From contig JAGRLC010000006.1 of the NCBI GenBank assembly GCA_020441995.1, positions 84,929-148,928 on the forward strand: a stretch of 64,000 nucleotides of DNA. The letters are read 5' to 3'. This document shows, piece after piece, positions 7,589-17,938 of the stretch. Numbering within the stretch: position 1 is the stretch's first letter; the number at the start of each line of letters is the position of its first letter. This DNA is from Rhodobiaceae bacterium (GTDB lineage Bacteria; Pseudomonadota; Alphaproteobacteria; Rhizobiales; Tepidamorphaceae). The translations under genes and the position numbers were made by a program. The notes below the pieces were generated by a model that was not told the origin of the DNA, did not search any database, and saw only the letters and a list, made by a program, of their open reading frames with translations.

Positions 7589-8475
7589 TGTGCAATGTAT
7601 GCGGCTGCGGCCATGGCGAAGTGAGGATCGAGGGTGAGGACAAGGGGCACGGCCACCATCACCACCACGGTCATGACCATCATCATGAACATGGCCATCA
7701 CCATGATCACCACCACCATCATGGCGACGACCATCACCACGACTACGGGGCGGGCCCCGCCGGGGCATCCGTTCCGGGCATGAGCCAGTCGCGCATGATT
7801 CAGCTGGAACAGGACATCCTGTCGAAGAATAACGGCTACGCGGCTGAAAACAGACGCTATTTCGCCGATCACGGCATTCTCGCCCTGAACCTCGTCTCCA
7901 GTCCCGGCTCGGGCAAGACCTCGCTGCTGGTGCGCACCATTCAGGACATTGGCGGCGATCTCGCCTGCAACGTTATCGAAGGCGACCAGCAGACTTCGGC
8001 CGATGCCGAACGCATCCGTGCGACCGGAGCGCCGGCGATCCAGATCAACACCGGCAAGGGCTGCCATCTCGACGCGCACATGGTTGGCCACGCGGCTGAG
8101 CATCTGTCCCAGGCCGATGGCAGTGTGCTGTTCATCGAAAACGTCGGCAATCTCGTTTGCCCGGCGTCATTCGATCTCGGCGAGGCGCACAAGGTGGCGA
8201 TCCTCTCGGTGACGGAGGGCGAGGACAAGCCGCTGAAATATCCCGACATGTTTGCGGCGTCCGATCTCGTTCTTGTCAACAAGACCGATCTGCTGCCGCA
8301 TCTCGATTTCGACATCGAGGCGGCAATCGCCAACGCCCGCAAGGTCAACCCGGCGATCCGCGTGCTGAAGGTGTCGGCGCGCACCGGCGAGGGCATGGGC
8401 GCATGGATCGCCTGGATCAAGGCGGCGCGCGCCATGGCGTTGGCGGGCCACGAGACGCTCAAGGCCGGCGAATAG
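7588..8475 (+). CDS. hypB: Hydrogenase nickel incorporation GTPase HypB, His-rich form
   Basis: HypB is the SIMIBI-class GTPase that loads nickel. The 295-residue protein has the high-affinity CxxCGC nickel motif at residues 2-7. A His-rich stretch follows at about residues 21-53 with 22 histidines, a nickel store as in Rhizobium and Bradyrhizobium HypB. The G domain shows the P-loop SSPGSGKT, the ENVGNLVCP segment and NKTDLL (G4). ATG overlaps the hypA stop. The His run is encoded by mixed CAC/CAT codons, so it is not a simple DNA repeat. Confidence 0.97.
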   Translation: MCNVCGCGHGEVRIEGEDKGHGHHHHHGHDHHHEHGHHHDHHHHHGDDHHHDYGAGPAGASVPGMSQSRMIQLEQDILSKNNGYAAENRRYFADHGILALNLVSSPGSGKTSLLVRTIQDIGGDLACNVIEGDQQTSADAERIRATGAPAIQINTGKGCHLDAHMVGHAAEHLSQADGSVLFIENVGNLVCPASFDLGEAHKVAILSVTEGEDKPLKYPDMFAASDLVLVNKTDLLPHLDFDIEAAIANARKVNPAIRVLKVSARTGEGMGAWIAWIKAARAMALAGHETLKAGE

Positions 8476-8487
8476 GGAGGGGCGATC

Positions 8488-8742
8488 ATGTGTCTTGCGA
8501 TACCGGCGAAGGTGATCGAACTCGACGAGGGCGACATGGCGACCGTCGCGCTTGAAGGGGTGAAGAAGCGCATTTCCGTGGCGTTGCTGGAGGACGTGAC
8601 GCCGGGCGACTACGTGCTCGTTCATGTCGGCTACGCGCTTCACAAGGTCAGCCCGGAAGAAGCCGACCGCACGCTGAAGCTGATGGCGGAAGCAGGAGTC
8701 CTGGCCGAGGAACTGGAAGAAATCACCGGAGGCGCGGCATGA
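8488..8742 (+). CDS. hypC: HypC hydrogenase maturation chaperone
   Basis: The 84-residue protein starts MCLAIPAKV with the invariant Cys2 that holds the Fe(CN)2CO group with HypD and carries it to the large subunit. A GGGAGG site precedes the ATG. Its end overlaps hypD (ATGA), matching the stable HypC-HypD complex. It is the second HypC-family member here besides hupF. Confidence 0.95.
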   Translation: MCLAIPAKVIELDEGDMATVALEGVKKRISVALLEDVTPGDYVLVHVGYALHKVSPEEADRTLKLMAEAGVLAEELEEITGGAA

Positions 8743-9896
8743 AATACGTTCAGGAATACCGCGCCCGCGACCTGGCGCAAAAGCTTGCCGGCGCAATCGC
8801 CCGCGAGGCGGAGGCGGGCCGTGACTACCACTTCATGGAGTTCTGCGGTGGCCACACCCACGCGATTTTCCGTTATGGCGTGCAGGACCTGATGCCGGAC
8901 AACGTCAAGTTCGTTCATGGGCCCGGCTGCCCGGTCTGCGTGCTGCCCGTGCGCCGTCTCGACGATGCCGTGGAGATTGCCGAGCGCCACAATGTCATCC
9001 TGTGCTCCTACGGTGACATGATGCGCGTGCCCGGCACGAAGCAGCGCAGTTTGATCCGCGCCAAGGCCGATGGCGCTGACATCCGCATGGTCTATTCGAC
9101 CATGGACGCGCTGAAGATCGCCCGCGACAATCCCGACCGGCAGGTCGTGTTCTTTGCCATCGGCTTTGAAACCACGACGCCCCCGACGGCGGTTGCGATC
9201 CGCAAGGCGCAGGCCGATGGCATCGAGAATTTCTCGGTCTTCTGCAATCACGTGCTGACCCCCGCCGCCATCCAGCACATTCTGGAATCGCCCGAGGTGC
9301 GTGACCTTGGCACGGTGAAGATCGATGGCTTCCTCGGGCCCTCGCACGTCTCATCGGTGATCGGATCGGAGCCTTACGAGTTCTTCGCGGAGGAATTCCG
9401 CAAGCCGGTCGTGATCGCCGGATTCGAGCCGCTCGATGTCATGCAGTCGGTGCTGATGCTGATCCGTCAGGTCAACGAAGGCCGCCACGAGGTCGAGAAC
9501 GAATACACCCGCGTTGTCACCCGCGAGGGAAATCTCAAGGCGCAGGAACTCGTTTCCGATGTCTTCGAACTGCGCCAGGATTTCGAGTGGCGCGGGCTCG
9601 GCATGGTGCCCTACAGCGCCTTGCAGATCCGCGAAGCCTATGCCGCCTTCGATGCCGAGAAGCGGTTCGCGGTCAGCGAGAAAGCCTCTCGCGAGGTCAA
9701 GTCCTGCGAGTGCCCCGCGATCCTGCGCGGCGTCAAGAAACCGACGGATTGCAAGCTCTTCGGAACCGTCTGCACTCCCGACAATCCGATGGGCTCCTGC
9801 ATGGTGTCGTCGGAAGGCGCCTGCGCCGCCTACTGGACCTATGGCCGGTTCCGGAGCGAGACCAAGGCCAAGGCTGACAAGGAGGCGGCGGCATGA
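8739..9896 (+). CDS. hypD: HypD Fe(CN)2CO assembly protein
   Basis: HypD carries a [4Fe-4S] cluster and is the platform on which cyanide and CO are placed on iron. The 385-residue product has the conserved FCGGHTHAIFRYG, HGPGCPVCVLP and FCNHVLTPAAI motifs. A C-terminal Cys cluster (CECPAILRG, DCKLFG, VCTPDNPMGSCMVSSEGAC) binds the FeS centre. It overlaps hypC and hypE by 4 bp at each end. Confidence 0.97.
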   Translation: MKYVQEYRARDLAQKLAGAIAREAEAGRDYHFMEFCGGHTHAIFRYGVQDLMPDNVKFVHGPGCPVCVLPVRRLDDAVEIAERHNVILCSYGDMMRVPGTKQRSLIRAKADGADIRMVYSTMDALKIARDNPDRQVVFFAIGFETTTPPTAVAIRKAQADGIENFSVFCNHVLTPAAIQHILESPEVRDLGTVKIDGFLGPSHVSSVIGSEPYEFFAEEFRKPVVIAGFEPLDVMQSVLMLIRQVNEGRHEVENEYTRVVTREGNLKAQELVSDVFELRQDFEWRGLGMVPYSALQIREAYAAFDAEKRFAVSEKASREVKSCECPAILRGVKKPTDCKLFGTVCTPDNPMGSCMVSSEGACAAYWTYGRFRSETKAKADKEAAA

Positions 9897-10930
9897 ACGC
9901 GCACGACACCTCATTGAGCCAGCGCACCGGCGCTGTCGACATGACCCATGGCGGCGGCGGCCGCGCCATGGCCGAACTGATCCGCGACCTGTTCGCGCGC
10001 CACCTGTCGAACCCGGTCCTCGATCAGGGTCACGACGCGGCCATGCTCGGCGCACAGGCCGGACGCATCGTTGTGTCCACCGACGGTCATGTGATCTCGC
10101 CGCTGTTCTTTCCCGGCGGCGACATCGGTTCGCTCTCGGTCCACGGCACGCTGAACGACGTTGCGATGGCGGGCGCAAGGCCCATCGGCCTGACGGTCGG
10201 TTTCATTCTCGAGGAAGGCTTTCCGCTCGCCGATCTGGAGCGCATTGTCATCTCGATGGCGCAGGCCGCGCGCAAGGCCGGCGTGCCTGTCGTCACCGGC
10301 GATACCAAGGTTGTCGAGAAAGGCAAGGGCGACGGCGTTTTCATCACCACCACCGGCATCGGCGTTGCGCCGGACAATGTCGATATCCGGGGCGACAAGG
10401 CGAAGCCGGGGCAGGCGATCCTGCTGTCGGGCACCATCGGCGATCATGGCGTCGCGATCCTTTCGAAGCGCGAGAACCTCGAATTCGAAACCGAGATTCT
10501 CTCCGACAGCGCGGCCTTGCATACGATGGTCGCGGCGATGGTCGATGCCGTTCCCTCAATCGCGGTGCTGCGCGACCCGACGCGCGGCGGGCTGGCCGCG
10601 ACGCTGAACGAAATCGCCCGTGAATCCCGCGTCGGCATGATGCTGGACGAGGCGGAGATCCCGCTGAAACCAGACGTTTCCGCAGCCTGCGAGCTTCTTG
10701 GCCTCGATCCGCTCTACGTTGCAAACGAGGGCAAGCTCATCTGCATTTGCGAGGAAGCCGATGCGGAGCGCCTGCTTGAGATCATGCGCGCCCATCCACA
10801 TGGAGGCGATGCGGCGCGCATCGGCACCGTCACCGAGGACGCGAACGCGCTTGTGCAGATGCGTACCGGTTTCGGCGGCACCCGCGTTGTCGACTGGCTT
10901 GCCGGCGAGCAGCTTCCGAGGATCTGCTGA
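9893..10930 (+). CDS. hypE: HypE carbamoyl dehydratase
   Basis: HypE converts the carbamoyl group delivered by HypF to a thiocyanate on its C-terminal Cys and donates cyanide to iron. The 345-residue protein belongs to the PurM/ThiL-like ATPase fold, with DMTHGGGGRAMAELI at the N-terminus and DPTRGGLAATLNEIA in the centre. It ends in the required PRIC tail, so the acceptor Cys is intact. It overlaps hypD (ATGA) and hypX (TGATG). Confidence 0.97.
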   Translation: MNAHDTSLSQRTGAVDMTHGGGGRAMAELIRDLFARHLSNPVLDQGHDAAMLGAQAGRIVVSTDGHVISPLFFPGGDIGSLSVHGTLNDVAMAGARPIGLTVGFILEEGFPLADLERIVISMAQAARKAGVPVVTGDTKVVEKGKGDGVFITTTGIGVAPDNVDIRGDKAKPGQAILLSGTIGDHGVAILSKRENLEFETEILSDSAALHTMVAAMVDAVPSIAVLRDPTRGGLAATLNEIARESRVGMMLDEAEIPLKPDVSAACELLGLDPLYVANEGKLICICEEADAERLLEIMRAHPHGGDAARIGTVTEDANALVQMRTGFGGTRVVDWLAGEQLPRIC

Positions 10931-12627
10931 TGCGCATCCTGTTCCTCTGCCACAGCTTCAATTCGCTCAGCCAGCGGCTGTTCGTCGAACTGCGGCAGCG
11001 CGGACATGATGTGTCGGTCGAGTTCGACATCAACGATGCGGTGGCGATCGAGGCGGTGAGGTTGTTCTCTCCCGATTTGATCGTCGCGCCGTTCCTGAAG
11101 CGCGCGATACCGCAGGCGATCTGGCGCGAACACGTTTGCCTCGTGGTCCATCCCGGCCCGCCCGGCGACCGGGGCCCGGCGGCGCTCGACTGGGCGATCC
11201 TGAACGGCGAGCGCGAATGGGGCGTTACCGTTTTGCAGGCGGCTGAGGAAATGGATGCGGGGCTGATCTGGGCGTGGCGGCGCTTTGCCATGCGCGATGC
11301 GCGCAAGTCCTCGCTCTACCGCAACGAGGTGACCGAAGCCGCTTGCGCCGCCGTACTGGAAGCGATTGAAAAATTCTCTGACCGGAATTTCGAACCGGTA
11401 CCGCTTGAAAGCATTTCCGGAGCAAAAGATGTCTGGCGCGGGCCCGCACGGCAGGCCGACCGCGCCATCGACTGGGAGCGCGACGACACGCGCACCGTGC
11501 TGCGCAAGATCAACAGCGCGGATGGTATGCCCGGATTACGGACGCGTCTGTTCGGCGAGGAAGTCTTCATCTTCAACGCCACCGCCGCTAAGAGGCTTCC
11601 CGCCGGTGTGCCGGGTAAGGTGGTCGCGCGTTGCGGCGGTGCGCTCGCGGTCGCGACGTCCGATGGCGCGGTCTGGATCGGCCACGCGAAACGTATCGGC
11701 GATAAACAGGTCAAACTGCCGGCACGGCACGTCTTCGCCGAAAAAGCCGTCGGCCTGCCTGAACATGCCGGGCCCGACAGCATCCGCTACGAGGAGCGCG
11801 GCGGCGTCGGCTTCCTGCATTTCCCGTTTTACAACGGGGCCATGGGAACGGAAGCCTGCAAGCGTCTGCTGGCCGCATACGAGACCGCCGTGGCCGGCCC
11901 GGCCAGGGTTCTGGTTCTGATGGGCGGACCGGACCACTGGTCGAACGGTCTCGATCTCAATCTGATCGAGGCGGCAAGCAGCCCGGCGGAGGAATCCTGG
12001 CGCAACATCAACGCCATCGACGACCTGGCCGAAGCCATCGTGCGCACCACGGACAAGTATGTGATCGCCGCGGTCGGCGGAAATGCCGGCGCGGGTGGAG
12101 TCTTTCTGGCGCGCGCCGCCGACGAGGTCTGGATGCGGCGAGGCGTTGTGCTCAACCCGCATTACAAGGACATGGGCAATCTCTACGGCTCCGAATTGTG
12201 GACCTATCTGCTGCCGCGTCACGCCGGTGAGGACAATGCCCGCAGGATCACGCAGGCGCGGCTGCCCATGGGCGCTGAAGAAGCTCTGTCCCTCGGGCTC
12301 GCCAATGAGGCCATCGGTTGCGGCCACGATGCGTTTGCCGGTGAGGTTGAAGCCCGCGCGACGGCGCTTGCCGCGCGCGATGACCTTGCAGGCCTTATCC
12401 TCGCCAAGGCGAACCGCCGCGCCCGCGACGAGGCTGGCAAGCCACTTGCCGAATACCGCGTCGAGGAGCTGTCGCGCATGCGGCGCAATTTCTTCGGCTT
12501 CGACCCGAGCTATCACGTCGCCCGCTACAACTTCGTCCACAAGGTGGCGAAGTCGCGCACGCCGGTGACGATTGCCCGGCACCGTGAAACACTCGGGCAA
12601 GGGCCTGCAAGGAGGGCCGCATCATGA
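10930..12627 (+). CDS. hypX: HypX (HoxX), CO-forming hydrogenase maturation factor
   Basis: The 565-residue protein joins an N-terminal formyl-tetrahydrofolate-hydrolase-like domain (about 1-265, with HPGPPGDRGPAA) to a crotonase-like domain (about 280-550). In Ralstonia and Aquifex, HypX makes the active-site CO ligand from formyl-THF by way of formyl-CoA, which allows assembly in air. Its place directly after hypE fits that role. Its presence suggests an aerobic or microaerobic lifestyle. The ends overlap hypE and hoxA by 1 and 4 bp. Confidence 0.94.
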   Translation: MRILFLCHSFNSLSQRLFVELRQRGHDVSVEFDINDAVAIEAVRLFSPDLIVAPFLKRAIPQAIWREHVCLVVHPGPPGDRGPAALDWAILNGEREWGVTVLQAAEEMDAGLIWAWRRFAMRDARKSSLYRNEVTEAACAAVLEAIEKFSDRNFEPVPLESISGAKDVWRGPARQADRAIDWERDDTRTVLRKINSADGMPGLRTRLFGEEVFIFNATAAKRLPAGVPGKVVARCGGALAVATSDGAVWIGHAKRIGDKQVKLPARHVFAEKAVGLPEHAGPDSIRYEERGGVGFLHFPFYNGAMGTEACKRLLAAYETAVAGPARVLVLMGGPDHWSNGLDLNLIEAASSPAEESWRNINAIDDLAEAIVRTTDKYVIAAVGGNAGAGGVFLARAADEVWMRRGVVLNPHYKDMGNLYGSELWTYLLPRHAGEDNARRITQARLPMGAEEALSLGLANEAIGCGHDAFAGEVEARATALAARDDLAGLILAKANRRARDEAGKPLAEYRVEELSRMRRNFFGFDPSYHVARYNFVHKVAKSRTPVTIARHRETLGQGPARRAAS

Positions 12628-14111
12628 GCGATCAGCCAACCATCCTCGTTGTGGACGATGAAATCCGTTCGCTTGAATCGCTACAGCGCATCCTCAGCGA
12701 AGATTTCGATGTGCGCACCGCCAGCAATGTCACCGACGCCACGCGCATTCTTGAGGACGAGTGGGTGCAGGTCATCCTCTGCGACCAGCGCATGCCGGAC
12801 CAGAGCGGGGTCGAGTTCCTGCAGGAGGTGCGCAAGCGCTGGCCCGACATCATCCGCATGATCGTCTCCGGCTATACCGACGCCCATGACATCATCGACG
12901 GCGTCAACGAGGCCGGCATCTACCAGTACATAACCAAGCCGTGGCACCCGGAAAACCTGATCCTGACGCTGCAAAACGCCTGCAAGCTCTACGCGCTACA
13001 ACGCGAGAACGAACTGCTCGCCGTGGAAATGAAAATGCTGCCTTCGAGCGCGGGCAAGGTGATCGACCGGCGCAAGCAGAAACTGCGCAAGGACTACGAT
13101 TTCGACGACGGCATCATCCGCGGCAAGGACAGCCCGATGAATGCGGTTTGCGAGACACTGCGGCAGGTCGCGCCCTACGATGTCCCGGTGGTGCTGTTTG
13201 GCGCGTCGGGTACGGGCAAGGAACTTGCCGCGCGCGCGCTGCATTATGGGTCGCTGCGCTGGAGCAAGCCGTTTGTCGTTGAAAACTGCGGCGCGCTGCC
13301 CGACGAACTGCTGGAAAGCGAATTGTTCGGCCACAAGCGCGGCGCATTTACCGGCGCGGTTGAGGACCATACCGGCCTGTTCGAACGCGCCAATGGCGGC
13401 ACCGTGTTTCTTGACGAGATCGGCGAGGTCTCGCCGGCTTTCCAGGTCAAGCTGCTGCGCGTGTTGCAGGAAGGCGAGATCCGGCCGGTTGGCAGTACGC
13501 GCACCATCAAGGTCGACATCCGCGTCATCGCGGCGACCAACCGAGACCTTGAAGAGGAAGTGCGGGCAAGGCGTTTCCGCGCCGACCTTTATTACCGCCT
13601 TGCGGGCATCGTCATCCGCTTGCCCGCGCTGAAGGACCGGCGCGGCGACATCCCGGTTCTGGCAAAGGCGCTGCTGGAAAGGACGACGCGGCAGCTCGGA
13701 AAGCCCGCTTGCGGTATCTCCGAGGAAGCCATCGAGTGCATGCAGAACTATGGCTGGCCGGGCAATGTGCGCGAGATGCAGAACGAGATTCAGCATTTGC
13801 TGGTCATGGCGCCGGACGGCAAGGAGATCGGCGCCGACCTGTTGTCCCGGCATATCCTGCGCGTAAATCCGGCAAGCGAGGAAGACGACGAGATCGACAT
13901 TCTGGCCGGTTACGACGGAACGCTGAAGGACCGTATCAGCGCTCTGGAATCCCGCATCATCCGCGAGACCCTGATCCGCCATCGCTGGAACAAATCGCGC
14001 GCGGCGCGTGAACTGGGATTGTCGCGGGTCGGACTTCGCTCCAAACTGGAGCGCTATGGACTTGAGAACGTGAAGCCGCTGCCGGCACGCCGCGCGGCTT
14101 CGGGAGCTTGA
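12624..14111 (+). CDS. hoxA: HoxA (HupR-like) NtrC-family response regulator
   Basis: This 495-residue transcriptional activator has three parts. A receiver has Asp54 in [11 protein letters not shown], an AAA+ domain follows, and a Fis-type helix-turn-helix lies at the end ([18 protein letters not shown]). The AAA+ domain has Walker A GASGTGKE, an intact GAFTGA loop and FLDEIGE. The intact GAFTGA fits RpoN dependence as for Ralstonia and Bradyrhizobium HoxA, whereas Rhodobacter capsulatus HupR works with the sigma-70 holoenzyme. Relatives activate when unphosphorylated. The likely target in this window is the sigma-54 promoter at 2820-2835. Confidence 0.94.
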   Translation: MSDQPTILVVDDEIRSLESLQRILSEDFDVRTASNVTDATRILEDEWVQVILCDQRMPDQSGVEFLQEVRKRWPDIIRMIVSGYTDAHDIIDGVNEAGIYQYITKPWHPENLILTLQNACKLYALQRENELLAVEMKMLPSSAGKVIDRRKQKLRKDYDFDDGIIRGKDSPMNAVCETLRQVAPYDVPVVLFGASGTGKELAARALHYGSLRWSKPFVVENCGALPDELLESELFGHKRGAFTGAVEDHTGLFERANGGTVFLDEIGEVSPAFQVKLLRVLQEGEIRPVGSTRTIKVDIRVIAATNRDLEEEVRARRFRADLYYRLAGIVIRLPALKDRRGDIPVLAKALLERTTRQLGKPACGISEEAIECMQNYGWPGNVREMQNEIQHLLVMAPDGKEIGADLLSRHILRVNPASEEDDEIDILAGYDGTLKDRISALESRIIRETLIRHRWNKSRAARELGLSRVGLRSKLERYGLENVKPLPARRAASGA

Positions 14112-14118
14112 TGCGGAC

Positions 14119-15474
14119 ATGCTGGACGCGATTGGCAAATCGGCCAAGGAGCAGTTGAGACTGCAAGTGCTCGAGGGCGGCAGCGAAGACGTCTGGATCG
14201 AAGTGATCCAGAAGATGGACGAGGTCTATACCGAGCTCATCCAGTCGCAAACCGAGCTTGAAGCCAAGAACGCCAGCCTTGAGGAGGCGCACGCCTTCAT
14301 CGGCTCCGTTCTGGGCGCCATGACCGACATTCTCGTTGCCTGCGATGCCGACGCCCGCATCCAGCAGGTCAATCGCGCGCTGGAAACCATTTCCGGGCGC
14401 CGCGAGCATGAACTTCTCGGTATGCCCGTCGTCGAAATTTTCGATGCCGAGAGCAAGGACGCGGTATCCGGCTTTCTGCACACCATCCGTGCCGGCGGAC
14501 AGGTGTCCGAATGCGAGGTCTCACTTGTCGGTTGCGGCCAGCAGAAGGCGCTTATCTCGGTCAATTGTTCGCCGCGCCGCGACCATCGCGGCAAGTTGGT
14601 TGGCATGGTTATCGTCGGGCGTCCGGTTGGCGAGTTGCGCCGCGCCTACCGCGAGTTGGATGTTGCGCACCAGAAACTGACGCAGACGCAGCAACAATTG
14701 CTGGTGTCGGAGAAGATGGCCGCGCTCGGCCGTCTCGTCGCCGGCGTCGCGCACGAGTTGAACAACCCGATCAGCTTCGTCTTCGGTAACATGTATGCGC
14801 TGCGCCGTTATGGTTCAGCGATCACCCAGTATCTCGAAGCCTGCAATTCCGACATGTCGCGCGACGAATTGCAGGTGCTGCGCCGCGAGTTGAAGATCGA
14901 CAAGGTGCTCAGCGACATCGCGCCGCTGGTGGAGGGAACGCTGGAAGGCGCGGAGCGCGTGCGCGATATCGTTCAGGACTTGCGGCGTTTCTCCAGCAAC
15001 CAGAAGGAGACGCCGGAAAGCTTCAACGCGGTGCGCCTAGTGCAAACCGCGGCCGACTGGGTGGTGAAGGCGCAGCGCGTCAAGCCGGAGGTGCGCTTCA
15101 AGACCCCCGACACGCTGGAAATGACCGGCCTGAAAGGCCAGCTCCATCAGATCATCGTCAATCTGGTGCAGAATGCCGCCGATGTTCTGGTCGATTGCCA
15201 GGACCCGTTTATCGAGATTTCCTGTGCCCGCGAGGGCGGCGAGATTGTCTTCAGGGTCGCAGACAACGGCACCGGCATCCCCGAAAATCGGATCGACAAG
15301 ATTTTTGAACCGTTCTTCACCACCAAGCCGATCGGCACGGGCACCGGGCTTGGCCTTTATGTCAGCTACAACATGGCGATGAAGCAGGGTGGCGACCTGA
15401 CGGTGGCGAACCGTCCCGAAGGCGGCGCTGAATTCACGCTGAGGATTCCCGCGAATGACGTTGCCGCAGACTGA
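14119..15474 (+). CDS. hoxJ: HoxJ/HupT-type H2-signalling histidine kinase
   Basis: The 451-residue soluble kinase has an N-terminal coiled region, a PAS domain (about 50-170) and a HisKA domain with phospho-acceptor His212 in [12 protein letters not shown] HATPase_c domain follows with [17 protein letters not shown] and GTGTGLGL. No membrane segment is seen, matching HoxJ/HupT, which respond to the HupUV hydrogen sensor. The glycine-rich ATP lid looks intact, so it should be active. It sits between its partner regulator hoxA and hupU, and its last 20 bp overlap hupU. Confidence 0.9.
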   Translation: MLDAIGKSAKEQLRLQVLEGGSEDVWIEVIQKMDEVYTELIQSQTELEAKNASLEEAHAFIGSVLGAMTDILVACDADARIQQVNRALETISGRREHELLGMPVVEIFDAESKDAVSGFLHTIRAGGQVSECEVSLVGCGQQKALISVNCSPRRDHRGKLVGMVIVGRPVGELRRAYRELDVAHQKLTQTQQQLLVSEKMAALGRLVAGVAHELNNPISFVFGNMYALRRYGSAITQYLEACNSDMSRDELQVLRRELKIDKVLSDIAPLVEGTLEGAERVRDIVQDLRRFSSNQKETPESFNAVRLVQTAADWVVKAQRVKPEVRFKTPDTLEMTGLKGQLHQIIVNLVQNAADVLVDCQDPFIEISCAREGGEIVFRVADNGTGIPENRIDKIFEPFFTTKPIGTGTGLGLYVSYNMAMKQGGDLTVANRPEGGAEFTLRIPANDVAAD

Positions 15475-16480
15475 TCGTCCCAAGGTCCGCCTGCTGTGGC
15501 TGCAATCGGGCGGTTGCGGCGGCTGTACGCTGTCGCTGATCGGCGCCGAGGGCCCTGATCTGATCACCTCCTTCGAGGCGGCGGGCATCGAGGTTCTCTG
15601 GCATCCGGCGCTGTCGGAAAAAAGCGGCAGCGAGGTCACCGACCTGTTGCAGGCGATTGTTGAGGGGCGGGAGACTGTCGACATCCTGTGCCTTGAAGGC
15701 TCGGTGATGCGCGGCCCCAATGGCACCGGACGTTTCCACATGCTGTCGGGCACGGGCCGGCCCGTCATGGAGTGGCTGAGCGAGCTTGCCGCAAAAGCGG
15801 CCTATGTCGTCGCCGTCGGCAGTTGCGCGGCCTATGGCGGCATCACGGCGGCTGGCGCCAATCATGTCGAAGCCTGCGGGCTCGCTTATGATGGCAACAA
15901 GCCGGGCGGTCTGCTTGGCGGCGATTTCCGTTCAGGCGCCGGTTTCCCGGTGATCAACGTTGCCGGCTGTCCGATCCATCCCGATTGGCTCACCGAGGCG
16001 CTGCACCGGATCGCGGCCGGGCGGTTCACACACGAAGACCTTGATGAATGGGAGCGCCCGCTCGCCTACACCATGCACCTTGTCCATCACGGCTGCGCCC
16101 GCAACGAGTTCTACGAGTTCAAGGCCAGCGCGGAGAAATTGTGCGATCTCGGCTGCATGATGGAGAATCTGGGCTGCAAGGGCACGCAGGCGCGCGCCGA
16201 CTGCAATCGCCGCGCCTGGAACGGCGCCGGTTCCTGCCTTGATGGCAACTATCCGTGCATCAATTGCACCGCGCCGGGTTTTGAGGAGCCAGGGCACACC
16301 TTCACCCAGACGCCGAAAATTTCCGGCATCCCGGTCGGTTTGCCCACAGACATGCCCAAGGCCTGGTTCGTGGCGCTGGCTTCGCTGTCGAAGGCCGCGA
16401 CGCCCGCGCGGCTGCGCGAAAATGCGGTTGCCGATCATCTCGCCCGCCCGCCGGTCGACAAACAGAAAAAACGCAAATGA
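15455..16480 (+). CDS. hupU: Regulatory hydrogenase small subunit HupU (HoxB)
   Basis: The 341-residue small subunit of the H2-sensing hydrogenase carries FeS-cluster Cys motifs from SGGCGGCTLS at the N-terminus to the C-terminal Cys-rich region (CDLGCMMENLGC, CNRRAWN, CINCTAPGFEEPGH). It has no Tat signal peptide, since the FeS domain starts within 20 residues. It should therefore stay in the cytoplasm, which separates sensor from energy-converting HupS. It overlaps hoxJ by 20 bp and hupV by 4 bp. Confidence 0.95.
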   Translation: MTLPQTDRPKVRLLWLQSGGCGGCTLSLIGAEGPDLITSFEAAGIEVLWHPALSEKSGSEVTDLLQAIVEGRETVDILCLEGSVMRGPNGTGRFHMLSGTGRPVMEWLSELAAKAAYVVAVGSCAAYGGITAAGANHVEACGLAYDGNKPGGLLGGDFRSGAGFPVINVAGCPIHPDWLTEALHRIAAGRFTHEDLDEWERPLAYTMHLVHHGCARNEFYEFKASAEKLCDLGCMMENLGCKGTQARADCNRRAWNGAGSCLDGNYPCINCTAPGFEEPGHTFTQTPKISGIPVGLPTDMPKAWFVALASLSKAATPARLRENAVADHLARPPVDKQKKRK

Positions 16481-17931
16481 CGCGGCTGATCGTCGGACCT
16501 TTCAACCGGGTCGAGGGCGACCTCGAGGTCAAACTCGACATCGCTGACGGAGCGGTCAACGAGGCGCGCGTCGTCTCGGTTCTGTATCGTGGGTTTGAGC
16601 GCATTCTGGATGGCAAACCGCCGTTCGATGCGCTGGTCTACGCGCCGCGCATCTGCGGCATCTGTTCTGTGTCGCAATCGGTTGCCGCCGCCAAGGCGCT
16701 GGCTGACGCCATGGGGCTGGAGCCGCCGCCGAGCGGCCGGCACGCCGTCAATCTGATCCACGCGGCTGAGAACGTCGCCGATCATCTGACGCATTTCTAC
16801 CTGTTTTTCATGCCGGATTTCGCGCGCGCGATTTATGCCGGCGAGCCGTGGCACGCGGACATCGCGGAGCGCTTCACCGCCATCAAAGGCACGGCGGCGC
16901 AGGACGTGCTGCCTGCGCGCGCCCAGTTCATGCATATTCTCGGCATCCTCGCCGGCAAGTGGCCGCATACGCTGAGCGTTCAGCCCGGCGGCTCGACCCG
17001 CGCCATTGCCGCCAATGAGACGGCGCGGCTCGCCGGTATCCTTGCGGCCTTCCGCCGTTTTCTGGAACGCACGCTCTACGGTGACAGGCTCGAGCGCGTA
17101 TCGGAACTGTCATCGGTTGAGGCGCTTGAGAGCTGGGCGGCGGAAAAGCCGCCGGAGAATAGCGACTTCCGCCGCTTCCTGCATGTTTCGCGGGCACTGG
17201 AGCTTGAAAAGCTCGGCGCGTTTTCCGGCCCATGCATGAGCTATGGCGCTTACGCTTACGATGATGGGTATCTGTTTGCGCGCGGGGTTCTCGAGGACGG
17301 CAAGGTTAGCCCGCTCGACACCGGCGCCATTGCCGAAGACCTGAGTCACGCGTGGTACGCGGCCGCCGATGCGCCTCAGTTGCCGTATGACGGCGAGACC
17401 CGGCCCGATGCCGACAATCCCGATGGCTATACATGGTGCAAGGCGCCACGGCTTGGCGGGCGCGTGGTTGAGGTTGGCGCTCTGGCGCGGCAGGCGGTGA
17501 ACGGTCATCCGCTGGTGCGGGAACTCATCGCGCGCGCGGGCGGATCGAACGTTCATGCCCGCGTCGTTGCCCGTGTTATGGAAATCGCGCGCGTCGTTAT
17601 GGCGATGGAGCAGTGGGTTGAGGCGATCGAGCCGGGTGAGCCGTTCATACGCCATGGCGCCATGCCCGACATGGCGCAAGGCTTCGGCCTGACGGAAGCC
17701 GCCCGCGGCTCGCTCGGCCATTGGGCGAAGGTCCGCAACGGTGTGATCGAGAACTACCAGATCATCGCGCCGACCACCTGGAATTTCTCGCCGCGCGACA
17801 GCGCCGGAACCCCCGGCGCGCTGGAGCAGGCGCTTAAAGGAGCGCCGGTGCGCGCGGGCGAGCGAGAGCCGGTCGCCGTCCAGCATATCGTGCGCTCCTT
17901 CGATCCGTGTCTGGTCTGCACAGTGCATTGA
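16477..17931 (+). CDS. hupV: Regulatory hydrogenase large subunit HupV (HoxC)
   Basis: The 484-residue catalytic subunit of the H2 sensor has the L1 motif RICGICSVSQSVAAA near residue 57 and the L2 motif DPCLVCTVH. Translation stops directly after the last His, so there is no C-terminal peptide and HupD processing is not needed. This is diagnostic of the HupUV/HoxBC group. Together with HupU it reports H2 to HoxJ. Confidence 0.97.
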   Translation: MTRLIVGPFNRVEGDLEVKLDIADGAVNEARVVSVLYRGFERILDGKPPFDALVYAPRICGICSVSQSVAAAKALADAMGLEPPPSGRHAVNLIHAAENVADHLTHFYLFFMPDFARAIYAGEPWHADIAERFTAIKGTAAQDVLPARAQFMHILGILAGKWPHTLSVQPGGSTRAIAANETARLAGILAAFRRFLERTLYGDRLERVSELSSVEALESWAAEKPPENSDFRRFLHVSRALELEKLGAFSGPCMSYGAYAYDDGYLFARGVLEDGKVSPLDTGAIAEDLSHAWYAAADAPQLPYDGETRPDADNPDGYTWCKAPRLGGRVVEVGALARQAVNGHPLVRELIARAGGSNVHARVVARVMEIARVVMAMEQWVEAIEPGEPFIRHGAMPDMAQGFGLTEAARGSLGHWAKVRNGVIENYQIIAPTTWNFSPRDSAGTPGALEQALKGAPVRAGEREPVAVQHIVRSFDPCLVCTVH

Positions 17932-17938
17932 GACGCGG

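Noticed and set aside
7621-7750. CAC/CAT-rich DNA as a possible short tandem repeat or CRISPR-like array
   Set aside because: It encodes the His-rich region of HypB and has no regular repeat-spacer structure.
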